A DNA stretch of 64,000 bases from Deinococcus puniceus (GCF_001644565.1 NZ_CP011387.1:1906501-1970500); one strand, 5' to 3'; counted from the stretch's first letter, positions 1 through 10,360 are shown. Made by a program: numbers and translations. Notes: generated by a model from the letters alone, not told the origin.

Positions 1-768
1 CGTGTGATTGATCTCGATGACCAGCAGGCCGCGCTCTGGGTCTTCCACCAGATCGATGGCTACGATTTCGCCGTGTACGGCGGCGGCAGCCTGAAGCGCC
101 AGTGTTTCTATCTCGGGCGTCACAGGGCAATTGCTGGCCTTCGCGCCGCGTGCCGTGTTGGTGATCCAGTGTTCGGAGGTGCGGTAAATCGCGCCGATGC
201 ACACGCCGCCCACCACGAAGGCCCGAATATCGCGCTCGGGCTTGCGGATCAGTTCCTGAATATAGAAGACCTGATGCTGCGGCCCGCCTAACACTTCCTT
301 ATGCTCGATGATGGCTTCGGCGGCGTCGCGGTCATTGACCCGGCTGACCATGCGGCCCCAAGAGCCGACAGTGGGTTTAATGACGACGGGGTAGCCCATC
401 TGCTCAATCAGGGCCAGCGCCGCTTCTCCATCAAAGGCCACCGCCGTTCGGGGCGTAGGCAGACCCGCCGCCGCCAACCGCGCGTTGGTCGCCAACTTGT
501 CGCCGCACAGTTCTATAACGTGGCTGGGGTTGACCACGCGCACGCCGAGGCCTTCCAGCGCCCGCGTGACGGCGTGCCCGCGAGACTGAGAAACGCAGCG
601 TTCCAGCGCCACTTTCCACGGCACGGCGGCGCGGCCCGCATCATCGAACGTCACCGTCAGTTGGGGCGCGTAAACCTTGTCGTAGGCCACACCAAGAGCG
701 TCGAGGGCTTCAAATAACATTTTTTCGTCGGGGCGAATGCGGTCATAAATAATGGCGAGATCGGCCAT
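1..768 (-). CDS. lysX: LysW--L-2-aminoadipate ligase LysX (3' end cut by window edge)
   Basis: ATP-grasp ligase that joins alpha-aminoadipate to the C-terminal glutamate of the carrier LysW in the alpha-aminoadipate lysine pathway. The 256 visible codons begin [18 protein letters not shown], and include the nucleotide-binding stretch [18 protein letters not shown] and the late metal-binding motif VIEIN just before the window edge. The family is about 280 residues, so roughly the last 25-30 are missing. The ATG at 768 is preceded by a good Shine-Dalgarno, TGGAGG. It is the last gene of a minus-strand cluster after lysT, lysU, a zinc-ribbon gene and lysW, separated from lysW by 169 bp with no other gene. 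Confidence 0.93.
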   Translation of the reverse strand, partial: MADLAIIYDRIRPDEKMLFEALDALGVAYDKVYAPQLTVTFDDAGRAAVPWKVALERCVSQSRGHAVTRALEGLGVRVVNPSHVIELCGDKLATNARLAAAGLPTPRTAVAFDGEAALALIEQMGYPVVIKPTVGSWGRMVSRVNDRDAAEAIIEHKEVLGGPQHQVFYIQELIRKPERDIRAFVVGGVCIGAIYRTSEHWITNTARGAKASNCPVTPEIETLALQAAAAVHGEIVAIDLVEDPERGLLVIEINHT

Positions 769-937
769 AGGAAACCTCCAGAATCAGGCAGAACACAGAA
801 AAAAGACGGTCACGCTGCATTCGGTTCAGGACACCCACAGCGGGCATTCCTTCCAACCTGCGCGTCACCGTCCCAGAAGCAGTCAAAAAGAGCGTCAGCA
901 GCGGCAGAAACTTGAACCGACTACCAACGCCCTAGAC

Positions 938-1111
938 TCACTCGCCCCAGTCTTCGGCTTCTTGCGGGGCCTGTGCCAGCCGGGGCGGATCTACCGACAC
1001 TACTTCGTATTCCACGCCCGTTTCGTCGTCTATCACGAGTTCGCCCAATTCTGGGTTGGTCAGTTCGATTGTTGCACCCGTTTCAGGGTTTTCAAATTGA
1101 ATGGTAGTCAT
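938..1111 (-). CDS. lysW: Cysteine-free LysW amino-group carrier protein
   Basis: A 57-residue acidic protein ending in EAEDWGE, the LysW signature whose terminal Glu is charged by LysX. The middle, NPELGELV and the later EVVSVDPPRL, also matches LysW. A typical LysW is 54 residues with a CxxC...CxxC zinc knuckle; aligned against the Thermus protein as I remember it, the four Cys positions are N8, T11, D28 and T31, and the protein has no Cys at all. The ATG at 1111 has a strong site, AAGGAG, 6 nt upstream. It lies between the zinc-ribbon gene (66 nt upstream) and lysX. The identification is secure from tail and context; the loss of zinc binding is inferred from sequence. Confidence 0.9.
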   Translation of the reverse strand: MTTIQFENPETGATIELTNPELGELVIDDETGVEYEVVSVDPPRLAQAPQEAEDWGE

Positions 1112-1177
1112 GTCTATCTCCTTACGGATGCTAGGTTAGCGCAGCTTAAGCTTTGCAAACGATGTTGCCTAGACAGA

Positions 1178-1531
1178 TTAGCGGAGTGAGACGTCTTCCG
1201 GCTCCTCATCCTCGAAGGCCAGCTCTATGCGGGCGCGGCAATGCGGGCAGTCCACGATGCTCACCACTTCGCCGTCCATCCCCTCTACCACAGGCGCGGC
1301 GGCCAGCATGTCTTCGGTCACGTCAAATTCCTCGCCGCAATTGGGGCAAGTGGTCAGCACGCCCAGCAGTTCCAGTTCAAAATCCTCGCCCTCACCGTTG
1401 CGCGTGACCTCCATTTCGGCGTTGCAGGAGTCGCACACGATCACGTCCCCCACCTCCAATTCAGCCCGGTCTTGGTCGGTGAGTTCCAGAATCTCTTCGC
1501 AGACGGGGCATTCGACTTCCAATGTTGCCAT
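1178..1531 (-). CDS. Two-zinc-ribbon protein next to lysW
   Basis: A 117-residue acidic protein with four CxxC pairs: C8/C11 with C33/C36, and C62/C65 with C95/C98. The first half (VECPVCEEILEL... VIVCDSCNAEMEV) resembles the zinc knuckle of LysW, but the protein ends EPEDVSLR and lacks the EDWGE tail, so it cannot be a LysX substrate in the usual way. The reading frame is open further upstream, but the start was placed at the ATG at 1531, just before the first ribbon. It sits 10 bp after lysU and before lysW. A partner or structural helper for the cysteine-free LysW is possible but unproven; it could also be an unrelated zinc protein. Confidence 0.8.
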   Translation of the reverse strand: MATLEVECPVCEEILELTDQDRAELEVGDVIVCDSCNAEMEVTRNGEGEDFELELLGVLTTCPNCGEEFDVTEDMLAAAPVVEGMDGEVVSIVDCPHCRARIELAFEDEEPEDVSLR

Positions 1532-1541
1532 GTTGCCCAGT

Positions 1542-2096
1542 TTACGGGGCAATGGGGCCGGGCTGGTCTTGCACCTGCTGTTCACCCGGACTGTGTTCGC
1601 CCGGACTATGTTCCCCCGGAAAGCGCCCATGCTTTTTGAAGAAGGCCAAGATGCTGCCCTCGGCCAGAGCTTCACGCAGAAATTCCGGAGCGGGCGGCAA
1701 TTGAAACACGTCCGGGCCGCGTGTTAGGCGTCCCGTTGCCATGTCCAGCGTCACTTCGTCCCCGTCGTTCAGGCTGCCCGTCAAATCGGCCTCGAAGGCA
1801 GGAATGCCCAGATTCAGCAGATTGCGGTAATGAATCCGGGCAAAACTGGGGGCGATGATGCCGCCCACCTGCAATTTTTTCAGAGCGGCGGGAGCATATT
1901 CGCGGCTGCTGCCGAGGCCCCAGTTTTTGCCCCCGATCAGCAGATCACCGGGTTGCACCTCTGCGGCAAACTCAGGCCGGATGTAATGAAACGCGAACGT
2001 TTGAAAGACATCCTCGCCTGCCATGAAGGGCGCGAACTTTCCGGGCAAGATGTCATCGGTATTTACACTGTCGCCAAATTTCCAGATTCTAGGCAT
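1542..2096 (-). CDS. lysU: Homoaconitase small subunit
   Basis: Small (swivel-domain) subunit of the aconitase-family hydratase that isomerises homocitrate to homoisocitrate in alpha-aminoadipate lysine synthesis. It is 184 residues, beginning MPRIWKFGDSVNTDDILPGK, with the substrate-binding loop GSSREYAPAALK near residue 60, both typical of LeuD/LysU proteins. The ATG at 2096 follows AAGGAAACCCT. The C-terminal end carries an extra tail with a direct repeat, GEHSPGEHSPGEQ, followed by a Pro/Gln-rich end that the family usually lacks. An isopropylmalate dehydratase subunit is the alternative; the adjoining LysW and LysX genes favour lysine synthesis. Confidence 0.87.
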   Translation of the reverse strand: MPRIWKFGDSVNTDDILPGKFAPFMAGEDVFQTFAFHYIRPEFAAEVQPGDLLIGGKNWGLGSSREYAPAALKKLQVGGIIAPSFARIHYRNLLNLGIPAFEADLTGSLNDGDEVTLDMATGRLTRGPDVFQLPPAPEFLREALAEGSILAFFKKHGRFPGEHSPGEHSPGEQQVQDQPGPIAP

Positions 2097-2126
2097 AGGG
2101 TTTCCTTGAGGGGCCGCCCGCACTGT

Positions 2127-2697
2127 TCAGGCGAGCAGGCCAATATAGATTTCGTCCAGCGATAGGGTTTGATCTAGGCACGGAAGATGAATGCTGTTAT
2201 TGCCAGACAATTCAGTGAGTTGCCACTCCCCACCATCCAGACTTCTGGAATAGGCATACACCCGGCGTTCGGCCTGTTCCACCATCAGATAGGTGTGCAA
2301 GCTAGGCAGCGCCGTGTGGATATTGATATTTGCCCAATCGGTCATTGGCCGCCGTGCTGGGCGAGAGGACTTCTATCAACAAACACGGTGCAGTTTCGAA
2401 CTCTTCGTTCGTGAGGTCTGGGCCGCCAGCCACCAGCATATCGGGATAGAAAAACACCGTGCTGTCTTTAAGACGCAGCTTCATATCAGACTGGTATAAA
2501 CGGCAGCCCATCCGCAACGATGCGGCGTGCAGGGCGGCGGTCAGGTTGGCGCTGATGCGGGCATGGGCTTTGCTGGCCCCCGCCTGAGCGTGCAGCGGAT
2601 ACACGAACCCGTCCACGTACTCGCGTTTGACCGGGCTACTCTCCTCGGTCTGCAAGTACTCCGCCACGCTCATTCGGCTGAAGGCTGGGCCGCTCAT
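2127..2697 (-). pseudogene. Uma2-family (DUF820) endonuclease-like gene broken by a frameshift
   Basis: The first frame starts with MSGPAFSRMSVAEYLQTEE (ATG at 2697) and continues through YVDGFVYP, the Uma2 core LKDSTVFFYPDMLVAGG and LLIEVLSPSTAANDRLGKYQY, then stops near 2302. The family continuation (TALPSLHTYLMVEQAERRVYAY) is in another frame, running to 2127. A single-base indel around 2305-2325 would join them. The family belongs to the PD-(D/E)XK nuclease fold and its members are often of unknown function. It sits between lysT and lysU, 5 bp after lysT, apparently an insertion into the lysine operon. A sequencing error is the alternative to a real frameshift. Confidence 0.8.
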
Positions 2698-2701
2698 GGG
2701 T

Positions 2702-3997
2702 TCAGTATCCGCCGACAGCGCCCACCACTGCCAGCACATCCTCCGGCAAAGCAATCCTCCCCATCACCGCCGTTGCCGCTGCCACTGCCGGACTCGCTAA
2801 ATACACCTTGGCATCCTTGTCGCCCATGCGCCCGATGAAATTACGGTTGCTGGTGGATACGCAGACCTCGCCGGGGGCCAGCACGCCCTGATGACGGCCC
2901 ATGCACGGGCCACAGCCGGGGGTGCCTAGCGCCGCGCCCGCCCGTTGCAGGGTCAGCAAGGTGCCGTCTTCCATCGCCTGTTCCATCACCTGACTGCTGG
3001 CCGGAATAATCAGCAGGCGCGTGCCGGGGGCAACCTTGCGGCCCTTCAGGACGGCGGCGGCTTCGCGCAAGTCTTCTATGCGGCCATTGGTGCAGGTGCC
3101 GATAAACACCTGATCGACGTGCATGCCGCGCAGTTCGGCGCTGAGGGCGGCCACGTCATGCACGTTGTCCACTTCATTGGGTGCACTCATGCGGGGGCGC
3201 AGGGCGTCCAAGTCCAGCACCACTTCGCGCACGTAGGTGGCCCCCGCTTGCGGATACACCCATTCGGGGATGTCGTAGCCGTAATCGGTCAGGATTTCGC
3301 CTCCCGGCACCACCAATCCTGCTTTTGCGCCCGCCTCAACGCACAGGTTCGCCAGCGTCATGCGTTCGCCACGTGAAAAGCGGTCTCCGGCGTGCATCTC
3401 CACACTCTGATAGGTGGCTCCATCTGCGCCCAGCACACGAATCATCTCCAGTGCGGCGTCTTTGGCACTCACGCCGGGTTGAAGATTGCCCGTAAACGTG
3501 ACCTTGACGCTTTCGGGCACACGCAGCCACGTTTTGCCACTCGCGGCGGCCAGGGCGATATCGGTTGCGCCCATGCCTGTGCCAAAGGCCGCCACCGCGC
3601 CATACGTCGTGGAGTGGCTGTCGGAACCCAGCACGATCCAGCCGGGGCGAGCTAAGCCTTCTTCCATCAGAACTTGGTGGCAGATGCCGCGCCCCACGTC
3701 GAAGAGCCGCACACCCGTTGCGGCGGCGTATTCGCGGGCTTCCTTCTGGGCCTGCGCCACACTGACGGTAGAAGCCGGGGCCACATGGTCAATCACGATA
3801 GACACGCGCTCCGGGTACTTGGGCACGGCCTCTAGGTCACGCTGCATCCGCTCGATAAAGCTCTGAGCGATAGAGTCCACCACCATCACCTGATCGACTT
3901 CGACAACCGCCAAATCTCCGGCGTAGACGGGCTTGCCGCCGCGTACCGACAGGATGCGTTCGGCCATAGTTTGTGGCTGTGAGGGAGAAACGGTCAC
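2702..3997 (-). CDS. lysT: Homoaconitase large subunit
   Basis: Large [4Fe-4S] subunit of homoaconitase (homocitrate to homoisocitrate), partner of the small subunit at 1542-2096. It is 431 residues with the aconitase hallmarks VLGSDSHSTTYGAVAAFGTG, the cluster-ligand region FIGTCTNGRIEDLR and TPGCGPCMGRHQG, which supply the three cysteines, and a C-terminal SNRNFIGRMG. The start is uncertain: a GTG at 3997 gives MTVSPSQPQTMAERIL, an ATG at 3967 starts at MAERIL; neither has a strong Shine-Dalgarno. It is first in the lysine cluster. The isopropylmalate isomerase family is nearly identical, so substrate is assigned from the lysW/lysX context. Confidence 0.87.
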   Translation of the reverse strand: MTVSPSQPQTMAERILSVRGGKPVYAGDLAVVEVDQVMVVDSIAQSFIERMQRDLEAVPKYPERVSIVIDHVAPASTVSVAQAQKEAREYAAATGVRLFDVGRGICHQVLMEEGLARPGWIVLGSDSHSTTYGAVAAFGTGMGATDIALAAASGKTWLRVPESVKVTFTGNLQPGVSAKDAALEMIRVLGADGATYQSVEMHAGDRFSRGERMTLANLCVEAGAKAGLVVPGGEILTDYGYDIPEWVYPQAGATYVREVVLDLDALRPRMSAPNEVDNVHDVAALSAELRGMHVDQVFIGTCTNGRIEDLREAAAVLKGRKVAPGTRLLIIPASSQVMEQAMEDGTLLTLQRAGAALGTPGCGPCMGRHQGVLAPGEVCVSTSNRNFIGRMGDKDAKVYLASPAVAAATAVMGRIALPEDVLAVVGAVGGY

Positions 3998-4114
3998 GGT
4001 TGAATCTCTGCAAGGACACGGGGCGACAAAGGCATGGCTGCATTTTCGCGCAAATAGCGGCGGGCGGCGTGAGCTTGACTGGAATTGAGCCGGAGAGGTT
4101 GGCGTTTGAAAAGT

Positions 4115-5584
4115 CTATTCGGGGAGCAATCGCGCCCGCATCAGCTTTCCAACGGCGTTTCTGGGCAGGGCCGCCAGCAACGTGATGTGCTTGGGCCGCA
4201 GCGTGCGCGGCAGCAACCGGGCCAAGTCGCGCTCTAGGTCAGCAAGCCGCACAGCGTCCGAACTCGGCACGATGAAGACATGAAGACACTGGCCGTATTC
4301 CGCGTCTGGAACGCCCACCACTGCACACTCCAGCACATCTGGCAGCCGCGTCATCCGGGCTTCGAGCTGCTCTGGATACACATTCTCACCGCCGCAAACC
4401 AGCAGATCGTCGCTTCGGCCCGACAGGAACAGCAGACCCGCCGCGCCGATTGTTCCCAGATCGCCCGTATCAAACCAAGTCTGCTGAGGCGTGAGGCCAG
4501 AGCGCACCCGCACTTCTCTCCCGTTCAGTTGCACCGCCACTCCCGGCAACGCTCTCCCCACCGTACCCGGAGCCGCCAGCAAGGTCTGAGGCGTCGCCAA
4601 CGAAATCAGGCCTGCCTCGCTGGAGCCGTAGAGGTTGTACAGTACGGGGCCGAATGCCCGTTGAGTCCGTTCGGCCAACGCTTCGGGCAAGGGTGCAGAG
4701 CCGCAGATGATGGCGCGGAGTGCGGGCAGCTTGGAAATGTCAGGCAGGTTCAGCAGGCGGTGAAGCACGGTGGGCACCAACACCAGAACTTCGATGTTTT
4801 CCTGTACTAGACAGCGCCAATAGGCTTCGGGCGTGCCCCGTGACGACACATACAGCGGCGCACCCATCAGCAGACTGACGCAGAGAGTTGCCAAACCGTG
4901 TCCGTGAAACAGCGGTAGCGTAAGCAGCGTGGGCGCACCCGCCCGCAGGGGCAATTGCTGAAGCAACGCAGTGACGGTGGGCAGCAACGCCAAGCCGCCC
5001 GTCTGACGCTTCACCACTTTGGGCGTCCCCGTACTGCCGGAAGTGAGGATAGAGATGCTGCCCCGGCTGAGTTGACGCCGGATTGGAACCTGTTCCGCTG
5101 AGCCTGAAAAAGCCGAAACGGGCAAGATCGGCACACTTTCCAAGCTCAAGCCCTCGACAAACGCATCGTCACACACCAGTACATCAAGTCGCTGAGACGC
5201 GCACACGGCGGCCACTTCTTCCGGGCTGAAGGTGATATTGAGCAGCACGGCATCCAGCCCCAAGCGGCCACAGGCCAGCAGAGTTACCACGAAGGTCAGG
5301 TGGTTGCGGCCCAGCAGGCCTATACGCCGCGACTGACTGGGAAGCTGCGCGGCAACGGCGTCGGCCCGTGCTACCAGCTCCCGGTAAGTGGTGGGGCCGT
5401 CATCGTCTACCAGCGCCACTGCCTCCGGTTGCCGCCGCGCCGCCCACACGGCCAGCGTATACAGCGAGGGGCCGTGCTGCGCGAGTGCCGTACCGAGTTG
5501 GGCCAACGCTTGAGCAGGATGCACACCCAGCAATCCGGTCTGAGAGATGGCTGACACCGCCGCCCGCACGTCTCTTAGAATCAT
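4115..5584 (-). CDS. AMP-dependent acyl-CoA synthetase/ligase
   Basis: A 489-residue adenylate-forming enzyme, likely activating a fatty or other carboxylic acid to its CoA thioester. Visible motifs: ATP-binding loop SILTSGSTGTPKVVKR near residue 180 (Ser where most members have Thr in TSGTTG), YNLYGSSEAGL, the hinge region FDTGDLGTIGAAGLLFLSGR, GGENVYPEQLE, and the C-terminal lysine in PRNAVGKLMRARLL. The ATG at 5584 overlaps the TGA of the upstream SDR gene (ATGA), so the two are translationally coupled. The frame is open much further upstream, but that extension is antisense shadow. The acyl substrate cannot be read from the sequence. Confidence 0.85.
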   Translation of the reverse strand: MILRDVRAAVSAISQTGLLGVHPAQALAQLGTALAQHGPSLYTLAVWAARRQPEAVALVDDDGPTTYRELVARADAVAAQLPSQSRRIGLLGRNHLTFVVTLLACGRLGLDAVLLNITFSPEEVAAVCASQRLDVLVCDDAFVEGLSLESVPILPVSAFSGSAEQVPIRRQLSRGSISILTSGSTGTPKVVKRQTGGLALLPTVTALLQQLPLRAGAPTLLTLPLFHGHGLATLCVSLLMGAPLYVSSRGTPEAYWRCLVQENIEVLVLVPTVLHRLLNLPDISKLPALRAIICGSAPLPEALAERTQRAFGPVLYNLYGSSEAGLISLATPQTLLAAPGTVGRALPGVAVQLNGREVRVRSGLTPQQTWFDTGDLGTIGAAGLLFLSGRSDDLLVCGGENVYPEQLEARMTRLPDVLECAVVGVPDAEYGQCLHVFIVPSSDAVRLADLERDLARLLPRTLRPKHITLLAALPRNAVGKLMRARLLPE

Positions 5585-6441
5585 CGTTTTTGCCGCCCGG
5601 ACAGCTTGAGTTCTAGTGTTTCCCACCCGCTGAGCAGGTGTCCGAGTGGCCCCGGCAGCAGCAGCGCGGCCAGTTCCAGCGACTTCATCCACCACGGCGC
5701 AATCCGCTGAACTTTGGGATGTACCAGCGCGTAAGCCACAGCTTCGGCGGCCTCGTGCGGCGTGAGGGCGGGGGCAAAGCGGTAGGCGGGCGTGGGAGCG
5801 ATCATGCGGGTACGCACCAGCGGCAGATAGACGCTGCACACGCGCACGCCCCGGCCCCGCAGTTCTGCGCCCAGACTCTTGAACCACAGATCGAAACCCG
5901 CCTTGCTGCCCTGATACGCCGCCCAGCGCGGCAAGGGCGGCGGGCCAACCGACACGCTGGACACGTTGACGATCTGCCCGCCGCCCTGCGCCACCATGCG
6001 CGGCAAGAGTAGGAGCAACAGCGCCGCCGGGCCAGAAAAGTTGACGGCCAGCAGGCGCTCTAGGTCTCGCTTCTCGCCCGATTGCAGCACAGGCCGCCGA
6101 ATAGACTTGCCCGCATTGCTGACGATGATGTGTATTCGGGGGTGCGCCGCCTGAATCTGTGCCACCACTGGGGCGAGGTCAGCAGACTTGGAGAGATCAA
6201 GTATGTAGGAACTGGCTTTTCCCCCATTGGCGCGAATAGCGGTTGCCAGCTCAGCCAATTCATCGCCGCTGCGGGCCAGCAACAAGACTTCGGCCCCCGC
6301 TTCGGCCAACAGCAAAGCCGCCGCTCTGCCAATGCCGAACGACGCGCCTGTGATGAGAATGGTTTTGCCCGCTACTGCTTGCCGGAGCGTGTAAGCATCT
6401 CGGCAACTGGGGGGCGAGAGCAGGAGGCGAGCTAGGGACAC
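5581..6441 (-). CDS. Short-chain dehydrogenase/reductase
   Basis: A 286-residue SDR oxidoreductase. The NAD(P)-binding motif TGASFGIG is at about residues 31-38, followed by NAG in VSNAGKS, catalytic Ser in NVSSVSVG and YQGSK as the YxxxK catalytic pair. The C-terminal extension (ELAALLLPGPLGHLLSGW) is hydrophobic and may touch the membrane. The start is GTG at 6441, with no clear Shine-Dalgarno. It overlaps the acyl-CoA synthetase start by 4 nt, suggesting one lipid or acyl-CoA pathway shared by the two. The substrate is unknown. Confidence 0.85.
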   Translation of the reverse strand: MSLARLLLSPPSCRDAYTLRQAVAGKTILITGASFGIGRAAALLLAEAGAEVLLLARSGDELAELATAIRANGGKASSYILDLSKSADLAPVVAQIQAAHPRIHIIVSNAGKSIRRPVLQSGEKRDLERLLAVNFSGPAALLLLLLPRMVAQGGGQIVNVSSVSVGPPPLPRWAAYQGSKAGFDLWFKSLGAELRGRGVRVCSVYLPLVRTRMIAPTPAYRFAPALTPHEAAEAVAYALVHPKVQRIAPWWMKSLELAALLLPGPLGHLLSGWETLELKLSGRQKR

Positions 6442-6563
6442 GGCCCATCTTTAGCACGGGATGGGTGGGTTTGCTCACCAAGTTGCAATGACAACGCCCG
6501 TCTTCATCCCGAATGGGGCGAGGGCGGGCGCAGAAGTGAAGGGTTCGCGTGAGGCTTATACCA

Positions 6564-6681
6564 AATTGTGATGATTCTTGAACATCATCCGAGCGGAGCG
6601 AGTAGCAACAAGTACGGGATTGCGACGATGGACGAACATGCGGTGCTTTTGCGGATGTTCGGGAATCAAAGCAATCCCGTA
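6564..6681. repeat. Dispersed intergenic repeat, copy A
   Basis: About 117 bp, matching a second copy at 14711-14828 by eye over nearly its whole length without large gaps. Best-conserved blocks are CATCCGA, GAGT, GCAA, AAGTA, GATGGACGA and GAATC/GAACC. In this copy GATGAT and ATCATC flank an 8-bp loop at the left end. It ends at the stop codon of the radical SAM gene. It is probably one of the small non-coding repeat families found in Deinococcus genomes. Confidence 0.65.
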
Positions 6682-8259
<1,578 letters not shown>

Positions 8260-8423
8260 AAGTCCTCCGGGAGTACGCGCTGGAAAACCTGTCGCCGCTA
8301 GGTTGGGCCTAGAGAGCAGTCGGGCGGCAGCGCGTCACAATCAAGTATTCTACCCGGTTTTGTTGCCCCAACTGAAGCGGGGGTTACGGCTGGGGAGACT
8401 GCATTGGGCTAGAGGCGGCAAGG

Positions 8424-8795
8424 TTAGGCAGTTGTGTCTTGCTGTACTTCGGCGGCCTGAGCCTGTGCTGGCGCACTTTTGTCAGACTGAGCGACCCTGA
8501 GCTTGAAACCAGTGGCCTTGACGGGTTTGGCCTTTGCAGCCTTGGCTTTGGCCGACGCCTGCGCCTGAACCGGGGCTATGCGGGAAGCGGGCCGCCAAGC
8601 ACTCGCCACGAAGAACACGATGCCCGCCAGTACGCCCGTAAAGGCCAGATACCACAGCAAGCGCCCCAGCACGCCCGCCGCGCCCACCACGAACACGCCG
8701 AGGCCCACCAGCAGTTGTCCGGCCAGCCACACCAGCGCCAGCGCCGTGACCGCCAGCAAGATGACGCCGAGGAGGGCAAAGAGAAGGCGGGTCAT
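8424..8795 (-). CDS. Small membrane protein with Ala/Lys-rich tail
   Basis: 123 residues from the ATG at 8795. About 85 residues form long hydrophobic stretches (LLFALLGVILLAVTALALVW; VGLGVFVVGAAGVLGRLLWY; GVLAGIVFFVAS), consistent with two or three membrane spans. The C-terminal 50 residues are rich in Ala, Lys and Gln, low in complexity and probably cytoplasmic. No Shine-Dalgarno is visible; an upstream ATG in the same frame at 8867 adds a proline-rich stretch without membrane character and is less likely. No family recognised. It stands alone between icd and the radical SAM gene. Confidence 0.6.
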   Translation of the reverse strand: MTRLLFALLGVILLAVTALALVWLAGQLLVGLGVFVVGAAGVLGRLLWYLAFTGVLAGIVFFVASAWRPASRIAPVQAQASAKAKAAKAKPVKATGFKLRVAQSDKSAPAQAQAAEVQQDTTA

Positions 8796-9044
8796 GGGGA
8801 GGAGTATAGGGTGTTGGTCGGAAGGGGCGGCGAGCGGTCTGAGGAAGGGGCAATCGCTGGCGCTCACTCACCCCTCTACTGCGTAGCTCTGCGAGTCCCA
8901 GCCTCCCCCCTCAAGGGTGAGGAGCTAAACCAAGCTCTCTGCCCTTATCTGTTTCCCTCGCCCCTTGCGGGAGAGGGGCGCTGTGAAACAGCGGGGTGAG
9001 GGGCAGGCGAGCGGCGAACCCGCCCCCTAGACCAAGCCCACAAC
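8796..9044. repeat. Gene-free stretch with dispersed repeats
   Basis: No gene. 8851-8874 (CAATCGCTGGCGCTCACTCA and onward) and 8900-8925 (CCTCCCCCCTCAAGGGTGAG) both recur in the same order at 58806-58829 and 58838-58862, with a longer gap between the two parts here. At 8956-9003 a further imperfect inverted repeat begins CCCCTTGCGGGAGAGGGG and ends GGGGTGAGGGGC. A degenerate relative of this second part lies at 30392-30436. Confidence 0.55.
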
Positions 9045-9081
9045 CAAAAAAGAGAGCCGAAGCACCCGGCCCCGGCTCTCC
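9045..9081 (-). terminator. Rho-independent terminator of icd
   Basis: Perfect 8-bp stem GAGAGCCG/CGGCTCTC (9052-9059 with 9073-9080) followed on the minus strand by a run of six T (9051-9046). It lies about 20 bp after the icd stop codon. Confidence 0.9.
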
Positions 9082-9101
9082 TCCTACGCTTGTGCTACAG
9101 C

Positions 9102-10358
9102 TTAAGCGCCTGCACCGCGCATGTTTTCAATGATCTTGTCGGCAAACTGACTGGTCTTAACTTCGGTTGCGCCTTCCATGTTGCGGGCGAAATCGTAGGT
9201 CACGACGCGCTGCTGAATGGTCTGGTCGAGGCCCTTGAGGATCAGGTCGGCGGCTTCCGTCCAGCCCATGTAGCGCAGCATCATTTCGCCCGACAGAATC
9301 ACGCTGCTGGGGTTGATGACGTCTTTGCCCGCGTATTTGGGAGCCGTGCCGTGCGTGGCCTCGAAAATGGCGTGGCCCGACACGTAGTTGATGTTGGCTC
9401 CGGGCGCGATGCCGATGCCGCCCACTTGCGCGGCAAGGGCGTCAGACACGTAATCGCCGTTGAGGTTGAGGGTGGCGATCACGTCGTACTCGGTGGGACG
9501 CAGCAGGATTTGCTGGAGGAAGTTGTCGGCGATCACGTCTTTGATGACGATGCCGCCGGGGAGTTGGAGCCAGGGGCCGCCGTCAATTTCCACGCCGCCG
9601 AATTCGCGTTTGGCGAGGTCGTAGGCCCAGTCGCGGAAACCGCCTTCCGTGAACTTCATGATGTTGCCCTTGTGCACGATAGCCACGCTCTTGCGCCCGT
9701 TGTCGAGGGCAAACTGGATGGCGGCCCGCACCAGACGCTCGGTGCCTTCCTGAGACACGGGCTTGATGCCGAAGCTGGACGTGTTGGGGAAACGGATTTT
9801 AGTCACACCCATTTCATTCATCAGGAAATCGCGCATCTTGTCGGCTTCGGGCGTTCCGGCCTTGTACTCGATTCCGGCGTAGATGTCTTCGGTGTTCTCG
9901 CGGAAAATGACCATATCCACGTCTTGGGGGCGCTTGACCGGGCTAGGCACGCCCGCGAAGTACTGCACGGGGCGCACACAGGCGTACAGGTCGAGTTCCT
10001 GACGGAGCGCCACGTTGATGGAGCGGATGCCCGTGCCCACTGGCGTCGTCAGCGGCCCCTTGATGCCGAACAGGTATTCGTCGAACGCCTTGATCGTTTC
10101 AGCGGGCAGCCACTCGCCAGCGCCGTAGACCTGCGTGGACTTCTCGCCCGCGTAGACTTCCATCCATTCGATCTTCTTTTCGCCGCCGTAAGCGACTTCT
10201 ACGGCAGCGTCCAGCACGCGCACGCTGGCCTTCCAGATGTCTGCGCCCGTGCCGTCGCCTTCCACGAACGGAATGACCGGATGATTGGGCACGCTAAGTT
10301 TGCCGCCCTGCATGGTGATTTTTTCGCCCTGCGCGGGCACCTTGATATGAGTTTCCAT
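9102..10358 (-). CDS. icd: Isocitrate dehydrogenase (NADP+)
   Basis: TCA-cycle enzyme converting isocitrate to 2-oxoglutarate with NADPH formation. 418 residues, like the 416-residue E. coli enzyme. Visible: substrate loop [21 protein letters not shown] with the serine that is phosphorylated in E. coli, [25 protein letters not shown], and the NADP determinants Lys-Tyr in [10 protein letters not shown] plus Tyr and Arg in [13 protein letters not shown]. This argues against an NAD-type or homoisocitrate dehydrogenase despite the nearby lysine cluster. The ATG at 10358 lies 2 nt from a perfect 12-bp palindrome. The mRNA end is marked by a good terminator. Confidence 0.96.
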   Translation of the reverse strand: METHIKVPAQGEKITMQGGKLSVPNHPVIPFVEGDGTGADIWKASVRVLDAAVEVAYGGEKKIEWMEVYAGEKSTQVYGAGEWLPAETIKAFDEYLFGIKGPLTTPVGTGIRSINVALRQELDLYACVRPVQYFAGVPSPVKRPQDVDMVIFRENTEDIYAGIEYKAGTPEADKMRDFLMNEMGVTKIRFPNTSSFGIKPVSQEGTERLVRAAIQFALDNGRKSVAIVHKGNIMKFTEGGFRDWAYDLAKREFGGVEIDGGPWLQLPGGIVIKDVIADNFLQQILLRPTEYDVIATLNLNGDYVSDALAAQVGGIGIAPGANINYVSGHAIFEATHGTAPKYAGKDVINPSSVILSGEMMLRYMGWTEAADLILKGLDQTIQQRVVTYDFARNMEGATEVKTSQFADKIIENMRGAGA

Positions 10359-10360
10359 TT

